A stretch of 64,000 nt of DNA from Blautia luti (GTDB lineage: Bacteria > Bacillota > Clostridia > Lachnospirales > Lachnospiraceae). Below the pieces are notes generated by a model that saw only the letters and a list, made by a program, of their open reading frames with translations, did no database searches and was not told where the DNA came from. The stretch spans positions 1 to 64,000 of the forward strand of contig NZ_JAAITI010000017.1 in the NCBI RefSeq assembly GCF_013304735.1. Reading direction: 5' to 3'. Position numbers and translations under genes: made by a program. Shown piece by piece: positions 24,414-32,006 of the stretch; the stretch's first letter is position 1; each line of letters opens with the position of its first letter.

Positions 24414-24442
24414 ACCATAGCAAAAAATATCCTGGATGTCAA
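24414..24442 (-). promoter_or_regulatory. Promoter of the GtrA-like gene, inside the preceding terminator
   Basis: A perfect TTGACA (24437-24442) lies in the loop of the upstream terminator hairpin, and TATGGT follows after 17 bases. Terminator and promoter thus share sequence. Confidence 0.55.
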
Positions 24443-24460
24443 CGCATTCCAGGATATTTC
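24421..24460 (-). terminator. Terminator of the M29-PucR-NCS1-M20 operon
   Basis: An 11-bp perfect stem (AAATATCCTGG/CCAGGATATTT) with a 13-base loop is followed by six T on minus, about 25 bases after the M20 hydrolase stop. Confidence 0.85.
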
Positions 24461-24483
24461 TATAGTTTGTTTCTTTAATGTTT

Positions 24484-25875
24484 TTATCTATATTCTGTCA
24501 TCAGTTTGTAAAGACCTTTTACAAAAATTTCGGTCATTTTCTGCAGACTCTCAATGCTTAAAAATTCATTTGCTTCATGAGCCAGTTCTTCCTCATACGG
24601 AAACAGCGGCCCAAATGCCACAGCATTAGGAAGTGCCCTTGCATAGGTAGCTCCGCCAATAGCCATTGGCTCTGTATCCATATCCCCTGTCACTTCCTGA
24701 TAGGCCTCCATCAGACACCGGATCAGTGCTGAGTCCTTTTTATGGTACACCGGAGCCAGATAATCTACTTCATTATAAAAGAAGCCATATTTTTTCAGCT
24801 GTCTCTCCAGCAACTCCCGAATATCATTATACTCCACAGATGCAGGATAACGAATATTACACTGCAGAAAAATCCTTCCATTTTCATCCATATTCACAGT
24901 TCCCACATTAAACGTCAGTGCCCCTGCGGAATCCTCCATGGCACAGCCCAGACGCTCTCCGTCATAATCCATTCCTATGGCCTGATGAAAACATTTCATA
25001 TAAGAAGCATGAGAAAGTTTTTCGCCAAATTGTCCCAGCGTTTCCAGAAGACAGGAAACTGCATTAAACCCTTTTTCCGGACTCATACAATGTGTACTGA
25101 TCCCTCTGACTGACAATTTCAAAAATCCATCTGTGATCTTTGCTGTAACCTGTTCCGGAAGCGCAATGCTTTTTACTGCCGCCTTCGGATCTTCACATTT
25201 CAGAAGACAGGACGCCTCGTCCGGAACAATATTTCTGCTACGTCCACCTTTTAATTCCACAATTTGTATCTCTGCTCTTTCATCCACAGATTCCACAGAA
25301 GAAAGATCAAAGTCAAGAAGTCCTTTTTCGCAGTATAAAAGTGGAAAATTAGCATCTGGTACGATAGATACCTGTGGAAGTATTTCTGCATGATCCAGAT
25401 AATAACGAATACATTGCCAGCTCTCTTCCTCATCGGTTCCCACAATCATGCGAAGACAGGTATCTTTTGGAATCAACTGATTATCTGCAAGATATTTCAT
25501 AGCAAAAAGTGAAGACACCAGAGGGCCTTTATCATCTGAAGTTCCTCTTCCATAAAGCTTTCCATCTTTTTCCACAGGATCAAACGGATCTGTGTTCCAT
25601 CCCTCTCCTGCACTGACCACATCTGTATGGCAGAGGATTCCGATCATCCTGTTTCCCTCTCCGGCAGTGATCTCTCCGGCATAACCATCATAATTTTTTA
25701 CCTGAAATCCCATTTGCTGTCCCATTCTAAGGACGTACTCCAGAGATTTTTGGATATTTTTTCCAAAAGGTGCTCCTTTAGATGGTGCATCCTCAAAAAT
25801 CCCGGGAATAGCTACCAGTTCTTTTAGACATCTGACCATTTCCGCTGTATTTTTTTCTACATATTCTCTAGCCAT
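24484..25875 (-). CDS. M20 family metallohydrolase (PepV/Sapep-like)
   Basis: This 463-residue enzyme belongs to the two-zinc M20 family. Metal-binding motifs are CHTDVVSAGEGW (first His), GRGTSDDKGPLVSS (bridging Asp) and GTDEEESW (catalytic Glu pair), with a late GGATYARALPNAVAFGP supplying the last ligand region. The pattern is nearest to PepV/Sapep dipeptidases. M20 enzymes also include ureidoglycolate, allantoate and carbamoyl-amino-acid hydrolases. Its ATG directly abuts the permease stop (TAAATG), so it is coupled to a nucleobase-type permease, which favours an amide or ureide substrate over general peptides. Substrate unproven. Confidence 0.87.
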   Translation of the reverse strand: MAREYVEKNTAEMVRCLKELVAIPGIFEDAPSKGAPFGKNIQKSLEYVLRMGQQMGFQVKNYDGYAGEITAGEGNRMIGILCHTDVVSAGEGWNTDPFDPVEKDGKLYGRGTSDDKGPLVSSLFAMKYLADNQLIPKDTCLRMIVGTDEEESWQCIRYYLDHAEILPQVSIVPDANFPLLYCEKGLLDFDLSSVESVDERAEIQIVELKGGRSRNIVPDEASCLLKCEDPKAAVKSIALPEQVTAKITDGFLKLSVRGISTHCMSPEKGFNAVSCLLETLGQFGEKLSHASYMKCFHQAIGMDYDGERLGCAMEDSAGALTFNVGTVNMDENGRIFLQCNIRYPASVEYNDIRELLERQLKKYGFFYNEVDYLAPVYHKKDSALIRCLMEAYQEVTGDMDTEPMAIGGATYARALPNAVAFGPLFPYEEELAHEANEFLSIESLQKMTEIFVKGLYKLMTEYR

Positions 25876-27147
25876 TTATTTATCACCTTTTTTTACCAGT
25901 CTCCACACCAGATACAGGATTCCGGAAACCAGCATTCCATTGATAAAAGAAATTCCCACAGTCAAAAACGTAGCTGCAAAACCAAGAGCCCAGGTCACGA
26001 TTCCAGCCACTGACCATCCTTCACGTAATGTAAAGTTCTCTGCTTTTCCTTTCCCAAGGCTCCAGTATTCCACAATAAACAGAGCAATGATCGGCATAAA
26101 CGCATTTCCAAGAAGTGTAAGAAATCCCTCAAAATTTCCGGCTACACCAACAGCTGCCAGAACTGTTCCCACAGCTCCAAGTATAACCGTTGCCATAGAA
26201 CGGCCGCTTTCTTTCAGATTGAATACCATAACTGCATTTAAGCCTGCACTGTAGGCATTGGTAGTATTCGTTGTCCAGGTTGCCAGGATCAGTACGACCA
26301 TTCCAAGGAACGGAAGGCCAATATTAGAAAATACAAGTGAAATGTCATACTGCTGGGCAATTCTCGTCATTACCGCTCCGAGAATAAGCATAGCCATTCC
26401 TGCCGGCATCACACCGATAGCAGAAGAAAGGACTGTATCTTTTCTTGTTCTCTGATATCTGGTAAAATCAGGTGCATTCAAGGCGCCGGTGGCCATAAAA
26501 CTGATAGTAAGTACAACTCCATCTGCAAAGCTCATGGCCGGATCTTCGATAGTCATACTTAAATTTCCGGTTCCGAAACGCTGGATTGCTACCACACACC
26601 CGATCACAGTTACGATCACAAGTGCAGGAATGGCAATCTTATTCAGTTTATCCAGAGCATTGATTCCATATACAGCTGTAACCAGCATGATTATTCCCCA
26701 CACAACCGTTGATACCGGAATCGGGATTTTTACTCCTGTGCTTGCTTCGATCAGATTGGAAAATGCAGAGCCACAGACACCGTTCTGCACTGCAAACCAA
26801 CCGATCATGGAGATCATAAATAATGCAGAGATCAGCTTTGATGATCCCTGTTTTCCAAAAACGCCAGATGCAACAACACATGTCGGTACACCAAGATCAC
26901 TTCCCATGATTCCACAAAATATCATCAACGCCACGATCACTGCATATCCGATTACCCCTGACCAGATGGCCTGAGACATCGGCATAGACTCTGCCAGGAT
27001 TCCTCCCAGCATCAGACTGGGCACACAGATCATAATTCCCGCCTGGATCATGGCAACATCTGCCCAGCTTTTTCTCTCTTCCATCGGAACCTGTTCCAAT
27101 GTGACAGATTCCACATTTCCTGTTTTCTTTTCCTGTTCCACTCTCAT
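25876..27147 (-). CDS. NCS1 family nucleobase permease (cytosine permease-like)
   Basis: This 423-residue transporter has about twelve hydrophobic segments and the NCS1 hallmarks: MIQAGIMICVPSLMLGGIL in helix 1, VPTCVVASGVFGKQGSSK, and the mid-protein TGALNAPDFTRYQRTRKD. It would take up cytosine or a related ring compound (uracil, allantoin, hydantoin) with sodium or protons. Its start overlaps the stop of the PucR gene by four bases (ATGA) and its stop abuts the next ATG. That locks it in an operon with a PucR regulator and two metallohydrolases. No cytosine deaminase is present, so another substrate is plausible. Confidence 0.9.
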   Translation of the reverse strand: MRVEQEKKTGNVESVTLEQVPMEERKSWADVAMIQAGIMICVPSLMLGGILAESMPMSQAIWSGVIGYAVIVALMIFCGIMGSDLGVPTCVVASGVFGKQGSSKLISALFMISMIGWFAVQNGVCGSAFSNLIEASTGVKIPIPVSTVVWGIIMLVTAVYGINALDKLNKIAIPALVIVTVIGCVVAIQRFGTGNLSMTIEDPAMSFADGVVLTISFMATGALNAPDFTRYQRTRKDTVLSSAIGVMPAGMAMLILGAVMTRIAQQYDISLVFSNIGLPFLGMVVLILATWTTNTTNAYSAGLNAVMVFNLKESGRSMATVILGAVGTVLAAVGVAGNFEGFLTLLGNAFMPIIALFIVEYWSLGKGKAENFTLREGWSVAGIVTWALGFAATFLTVGISFINGMLVSGILYLVWRLVKKGDK

Positions 27148-28301
27148 ACCTCTTTATTCTTTTTTATCTCCAGCATAGATTCGATCCGCACAGCCAGAGA
27201 AATGATCTCATGAAAAAGCAACGGCTGTTCTTCCACATCAAGATAATTTCTCAGACGGTTAATACGATAACGGATCGTATTCTCGTGCTGTTTCAGTTTT
27301 TTGGCAGTTTTTTTAAAATCTCCATTGCACTGTACATACGCCCTTGTTGTAAGAAGCATGTCCTCCATGCCTTCTTCCGTTGTTTTCGCCGCAATCTCTC
27401 GACAAAATTCGTCATAAAATTCCTGCATTTCCCGACTTCCCCTGATAGGCAAAAGAAGCTGCTGCGGAGACAATGGATCATAGACCTGCTGCCTCCGGTC
27501 CGATGCCTGTGCCATGTCCAGGGCGTCTCCTGCTTCAAGAAGTGTTCGTTCTACTCTGTATCTGGCATAAGGTCTGCCAATTCCAAGTCTGCGGTTATGA
27601 TAGCTTCTCAAAAGCTGTTCACACACTACATTTTTATGCTGTTCCAGTTCCTTCCTGGAATCTGCACTCAAAATACAGATATCATAGTTATCCGCCGGAA
27701 TAAATATATCAAAAGATGAACAGACTTCTCCTGTTTTTTTTCTTTGTGTGATCTTCCGCCGTTCATCCCGGATATAAACAGCCTGTACGTACTCCCTGAT
27801 CCCCGGATTAATGCTAAAAAGGATCTTCATTCGCTCCTGGGGCAGAGTCCTCGATGCTAGGATCTTATCCAGTTTCAGCTGATTAAGCACATTTGTCTGT
27901 TCTTCCAGGATACATTGATTAATAACTCCAAGGACCTCTGCATAAGAAATATCTTCCCTCATACAGATCACAGGAAACTGCTTCTCTTCACAGAAAGCAA
28001 GCATTTCTTTCGAAAAAAGCTCTGCTCTCTCCTCCATCATCACACAGAGCCCACTGCAGTTTCCTTTTACAAGAAGCGCCAGAACCTGCATCAGTTCTTC
28101 TGATTTCGGCTGAAACTGCAAAAGAGATGTGATAAAAAAATCTCCAGGTGCCAGAATATCTTTCTCCAGCACATCCTCTTTAAATGGCGCATCAAAAACA
28201 GATGCCCGCTTTACGATCCGGCCAAGTCCGGCCCGTCCTGACAAAATTTTTACATTCTCAAACAAAGGTGCATTTAAAACCTGCAATAAAGATATGTTCA
28301 T
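27144..28301 (-). CDS. PucR family transcriptional regulator
   Basis: This 385-residue regulator starts with a PucR N-terminal domain (to about residue 120, NISLLQVLNAPLFENVKILSG), has a central GGDEF-like region, and ends with the PucR helix-turn-helix domain (LLTTRAYVQCNGDFKKTAKKLKQHENTIRYRINRLRNYL, about 320-360). PucR in Bacillus activates purine-degradation genes in response to an intermediate, and relatives control other nitrogen-compound pathways. It is embedded second in a four-gene operon, so it is very likely the local regulator. The start is four bases after the previous stop. Confidence 0.9.
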   Translation of the reverse strand: MNISLLQVLNAPLFENVKILSGRAGLGRIVKRASVFDAPFKEDVLEKDILAPGDFFITSLLQFQPKSEELMQVLALLVKGNCSGLCVMMEERAELFSKEMLAFCEEKQFPVICMREDISYAEVLGVINQCILEEQTNVLNQLKLDKILASRTLPQERMKILFSINPGIREYVQAVYIRDERRKITQRKKTGEVCSSFDIFIPADNYDICILSADSRKELEQHKNVVCEQLLRSYHNRRLGIGRPYARYRVERTLLEAGDALDMAQASDRRQQVYDPLSPQQLLLPIRGSREMQEFYDEFCREIAAKTTEEGMEDMLLTTRAYVQCNGDFKKTAKKLKQHENTIRYRINRLRNYLDVEEQPLLFHEIISLAVRIESMLEIKKNKEV

Positions 28302-28306
28302 ATTAT

Positions 28307-29338
28307 TTATTCTCTGAATGCAGCCAGCTCTTTCAGATATGGATCTGTTATTCTCCCTTCATCCATGATCTGTACACCATCAAGCCATACAGAAGAATTC
28401 AGGCAAATGCCATCACAGTGGGATTTTGCATCCTGTCCGTGCGGCGGAGCGTCAAATGGGCTGACATAACCAATTCCCCACTCTGTGGATCCCCATACAC
28501 GCTCATCCTCCACAATATTGCCGGTAAGAACCGCTCCTGGATTAAACCCATACGCAATATGTGCAAGCTTGAACATTCCCTCATCTTCAAAGCTTTTCAA
28601 ATGCTCTTCAAAAATGGCTGCATCACGGCCTCCTTCAATTTTTACGATTTTACTGTTTTCAATTGTAAGACGGATCGGCGCATCCGGTGTGGTTCCAAAA
28701 GGTGGGGTTACAGATCCGTCAAAAACGATCACGCCATTGATGCTTCCAAATCGCGGCACAACATTGATCTGTCCTGTAAGCATATGGATTCCTGGTACTG
28801 TTGCGTTTCCGCAGTCACATGCTGTATAATGGCCAGGATCGATTTCAAATGATATATCACATCCAGCCGGAGTTGTGACACGCATGTTCTTTGCATTTTT
28901 TGTTTTTTCAGTGATCGCAAGCATAAATTTTTTGAGCTGCTCTGTCTCCACATTGCCGATGGTACGGATCATGAGGTCAGGGTTAAAATCTACCAGACAC
29001 ATGTAACGCATTTTTTTGTTCTCTGCTTCTGCACGCTCAAATGGTGTGGAATAAAGAAGCCACTGATGATTAAATTCGATCCATACATCTGCACAGAGAA
29101 GTGCTGCACTTAACGCATCGACCGGAAGATCCGGATCTGCTGCTTTTCCTACTCCCCCTGGTGTGGGAACTGAAATTACCATTGCATGTGCTCCTGCATT
29201 TTTTGCACTGTTTTTTACTGCTTCTACAACCGATGCATCCGAATCATCATCTGCTGTGATGATCACAGTTTCTTCAGGCTTCACGCCAAAAATTTCTTTT
29301 ACCAGCTTATCTGCTGCTGTTTCAAGTGTGATATCCAT
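28307..29338 (-). CDS. M29-fold metalloenzyme (aminopeptidase/NicX-like)
   Basis: This 343-residue protein resembles the M29 metallopeptidase fold also used by NicX, the 2,5-dihydroxypyridine dioxygenase. Evidence is the N-terminal AADKLVKEIFGVKPEETVIITAD, a middle VTTPAGCDISFEID segment, a Glu in RVWGSTEWGIGYV, and the metal-ligand-rich C-terminal region with SPFDAPPHGQDAKSHCDGICLNSSVWLDG. Classical M29 enzymes have about 410 residues, and this shorter form is closer to the NicX-like branch. As first gene of the operon with PucR and an NCS1 permease, it probably acts on a ring or amide compound. Oxygenase activity is unlikely in a strict anaerobe. Confidence 0.72.
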   Translation of the reverse strand: MDITLETAADKLVKEIFGVKPEETVIITADDDSDASVVEAVKNSAKNAGAHAMVISVPTPGGVGKAADPDLPVDALSAALLCADVWIEFNHQWLLYSTPFERAEAENKKMRYMCLVDFNPDLMIRTIGNVETEQLKKFMLAITEKTKNAKNMRVTTPAGCDISFEIDPGHYTACDCGNATVPGIHMLTGQINVVPRFGSINGVIVFDGSVTPPFGTTPDAPIRLTIENSKIVKIEGGRDAAIFEEHLKSFEDEGMFKLAHIAYGFNPGAVLTGNIVEDERVWGSTEWGIGYVSPFDAPPHGQDAKSHCDGICLNSSVWLDGVQIMDEGRITDPYLKELAAFRE

Positions 29339-29491
29339 GTTTTTTCCTTTCCAATTCGTGGTGTCCCGAAAAATATTTATCTGATCTTTAACTTTTCCAG
29401 GTCACTGTAATTGTTTAACATGATAGCACAGTGATTTTTTAATTTGTATGGAATTATTCCAAAATACAGAACAGAAATTTGTAATTTTTTC

Positions 29492-29530
29492 AAAAAATAA
29501 GCCATGGCTTATTTTTTGCCATGGCTTATG
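29492..29530. terminator. Terminator downstream of rsmH (26-base perfect palindrome)
   Basis: A 26-base perfect palindrome at 29492-29517 (AAAAAATAAGCCA and its complement) is followed by a repeat of its second half, so two alternative hairpins are possible. T runs on minus make it a good terminator for rsmH. Confidence 0.78.
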
Positions 29531-29541
29531 GAGATCATCAT

Positions 29542-30594
29542 TTATGCTTTTATCGCCCAGCGCATCTTCGTTGATCTGGCACGTCCATTCTGAGCGCATT
29601 CCTGAGCAGACGGTCGGATCACATCTTTGGAATAATCAGAATAAATTCCTTCTTTGTATCCCTGTTTCAGTGCTTTCTTTACCAGTTTGTCTTCTCCGGA
29701 ATGGAAGGTAAGGATTGCCACACGTCCGCCTGGTTTCAAAGCTCCGGGGAGTTTTTCCATAAAATCATAGAGAACCTCGAATTCCCGGTTTACATCGATA
29801 CGCAACGCCTGGAAAACCCTCTGGCATGTTTTTTTGACCGTGTCTTTTTTCTCTTTTTCCGGAAGAAAATCCAGAGTCTTCTCGATCACTTCCCGAAGTT
29901 TCGTGGTGGTATCTATGCGGTTGCCCTTACGGATCTCATCGGTAATGGCTCTGGCGATTTCCTCACAGTACGGCTCATCGGAATTCTCATCCAGCATTCC
30001 GGCAAGTTCTTCTCTGGAAATGGTATCCAGACGCTCCGCCGCACTGATCCCGGACTCCTGGTTCAGTCTTAGATCCAGAGGTCCGTCCACTTTAAAAGAA
30101 AAACCTCTCTTTGGATTGTCGATCTGCATGGAAGATACCCCAAGATCCGCCAGGATAAAATCAAAGCCCCCGATTTCTTTCGCGATCTCATCAATGGTAC
30201 AGAAATTCTGGAGTTTAATTGTCAGGATATCTTCCCCGAAACCCTGCTCTGCCAGACGTTTTCTGGTCTTGGCGGATTCTTCCGGGTCCACATCTGTCGC
30301 ATACATATGACCCTGGCCTTTCAGACATTCCAGCATGGCTCTGGTATGTCCACCATATCCAAGTGTGGCATCAAATCCAACCTGCCCCGGTTTGATCTCC
30401 AGAAAATCAATGATCTCCTTCACCATAATGGAAATGTGCATTCCCGCCGGTGTATTCCCCTTGCTGATCACATGTTCAATGGTATCTTTATATTTCTCAG
30501 GCTGAAGCTCTTTATATTTCTCCTCAAATTTCTTCGGATATTTTCCTTTATATCGTACCCGCCTCTTATGCGGTGTCTGTGATTCCTGGTTCAT
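29542..30594 (-). CDS. rsmH: 16S rRNA (cytosine1402-N4)-methyltransferase RsmH, with N-terminal extension
   Basis: RsmH methylates C1402 in the decoding centre of 16S rRNA. The Rossmann core is clear: DATLGYGGHTRAML (SAM loop), DVDPEE, DLGVSSMQIDNPKRGFSFKVDGPLDLRLNQ and the late AILTFHSGEDKLVK. An N-terminal extension of roughly 45 basic residues precedes the usual start region (DTIEHVISK). Start ATG 30594 (350 aa) has AAGGAGA 5 bases upstream; a longer reading lacks a site. The gene is not next to mraZ, ftsL or other division-cluster genes, its usual place, so it may be a second copy or a relocated one. Confidence 0.9.
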   Translation of the reverse strand: MNQESQTPHKRRVRYKGKYPKKFEEKYKELQPEKYKDTIEHVISKGNTPAGMHISIMVKEIIDFLEIKPGQVGFDATLGYGGHTRAMLECLKGQGHMYATDVDPEESAKTRKRLAEQGFGEDILTIKLQNFCTIDEIAKEIGGFDFILADLGVSSMQIDNPKRGFSFKVDGPLDLRLNQESGISAAERLDTISREELAGMLDENSDEPYCEEIARAITDEIRKGNRIDTTTKLREVIEKTLDFLPEKEKKDTVKKTCQRVFQALRIDVNREFEVLYDFMEKLPGALKPGGRVAILTFHSGEDKLVKKALKQGYKEGIYSDYSKDVIRPSAQECAQNGRARSTKMRWAIKA

Positions 30595-30699
30595 AAAATT
30601 CTCCTTATCCTCTGGCATTCTCTGCCCTGTTTCTTTCATGATACCATGAATCCCTTTTTTCGTAAACTGTCGGAATCATCGCAAACGGAAAACTTCCAG

Positions 30700-31890
30700 C
30701 TATGCGGCAGAAAATCTCTCTGTATAATACTTCTTCAGATACTCATAAAAATGATCTCTATCTATATGATATTCCTCCGGGACGTCAAAGAGGAGTTTTT
30801 CCAGCATCTCATCCATAATCCCTCTGGCTTCTTCCAGGCTCATCCCTGCGTTCAGATGTTTTCCCAGATACATGTTGGAAATATAATCATAGATCGGGTA
30901 ATATTTTTCCGGGTTCTCCGATGTCTTTTCATCGTAGTAATCGTAGTACTGCTCATCCATCAGCGTCAGGATCGTTGTTGCATAGTTGTCATCCTGATTA
31001 TATTCATCCAGCTGTTTTGCGTAATATCCAAGACTGTGATTCACATAATCATCCAGAGAATAATTGTCCATACATTCGATCATTATTTTATGGGCATTGC
31101 TCTGCATCTGATAGGCAATATCGTTTTCCTCATAATCAAAAAGGCTGACCGCAAACAGGGAATTGATTGCCTCCGCATTGGGAACATCATAATAATTCAG
31201 TCCGGCAAATTGAATGTATACTTTGTTTCCGTCTTCATCTGTATAATGGCTGTCCCGCAGACAATGGCTCAGTTCATGGAAGATCACCTGATAATCCCAG
31301 GTTCCTTCTTCGTATTCTTTATCTTTCAGCACATAAATCTTATTCTCTGATTTCACGTAACATCCGCAGGAATAAACATCCCAGCTGACTTTTAACAGTT
31401 CATCCTCTGTACATTCCACAACTTCCAGGCTCTGAAGATTCTGATAAAAAGGACGAAGTTCCACATCCGGATATTTTTCAAACACACATTTGCAGTATTC
31501 TTCCATAAGTGGTTTGAATTTATCCGGGATTTTCGGATTCTGCCTGATCACCTCCTCAAAATCCTGAAGGCTTTTTTTCTCAAAGGAAATGGCCTTTTCA
31601 ATATAATCCATGTCGTAAATATACAACCGGTGAGTCATATCTCTGTGATCCAAATACGTATCCAGCTCAAACGCTTTCTTCTCTTCTTCCTCTGAAACTT
31701 CTTCGTTCTTTGCTGCCGGTTCATCTTCAGAATCTGTTCCTGCAGAATCTGTCCCGGAATTGGCGGATGCATGAAAATCTTTTTCAAATTCTTTTACTGC
31801 CTGTCTGGTTCTGATCACGGAAGGCACGATAACTATTCCTGCCAGGATACACAGAATCATTCCTGTGATAATAAAAATTTTCTTTTTCAT
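30700..31890 (-). CDS. Membrane-anchored putative zinc metalloprotease (HELSH), family not recognised
   Basis: This 396-residue protein has an N-terminal membrane anchor or signal (residues 4-24), an acidic Ser/Glu-rich linker (40-72), and an extracellular domain. The domain contains VIFHELSHCLRD, an HExxH zinc motif (His205, Glu206, His209), and a possible third ligand, Glu240 in NAEAINS, as in gluzincins. The remainder is rich in Tyr and Asp. I do not recognise the family. A protease at the outer face is the best guess, though the substrate is unknown. AGGGGAAAG precedes ATG 31890. It stands alone between rsmH and ppdK. Confidence 0.75.
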   Translation of the reverse strand: MKKKIFIITGMILCILAGIVIVPSVIRTRQAVKEFEKDFHASANSGTDSAGTDSEDEPAAKNEEVSEEEEKKAFELDTYLDHRDMTHRLYIYDMDYIEKAISFEKKSLQDFEEVIRQNPKIPDKFKPLMEEYCKCVFEKYPDVELRPFYQNLQSLEVVECTEDELLKVSWDVYSCGCYVKSENKIYVLKDKEYEEGTWDYQVIFHELSHCLRDSHYTDEDGNKVYIQFAGLNYYDVPNAEAINSLFAVSLFDYEENDIAYQMQSNAHKIMIECMDNYSLDDYVNHSLGYYAKQLDEYNQDDNYATTILTLMDEQYYDYYDEKTSENPEKYYPIYDYISNMYLGKHLNAGMSLEEARGIMDEMLEKLLFDVPEEYHIDRDHFYEYLKKYYTERFSAA

Positions 31891-31907
31891 GGTTCTTTCC
31901 CCTGTAT

Positions 31908-31955
31908 AAAAAAAGCTCCTGACAATCTGTATTTCTACAGACTGCCAGAAGCTTT
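31908..31955 (-). terminator. Rho-independent terminator of ppdK
   Basis: An 18-bp stem, complete when G-U pairs are allowed, lies around the tetraloop GAAA and is followed by seven T on minus. Confidence 0.88.
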
Positions 31956-32006
31956 CTATGCTTGATCAGGCTGAAGTTTCAGCCTTGAAGCAATATGAAG
32001 TTCTGC

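Noticed and set aside
29492-29517. 26-base perfect palindrome as a possible regulator site or recombination site
   Set aside because: Its position just after rsmH, terminal A/T runs and repeated arm fit a terminator better, and no regulated gene starts nearby.
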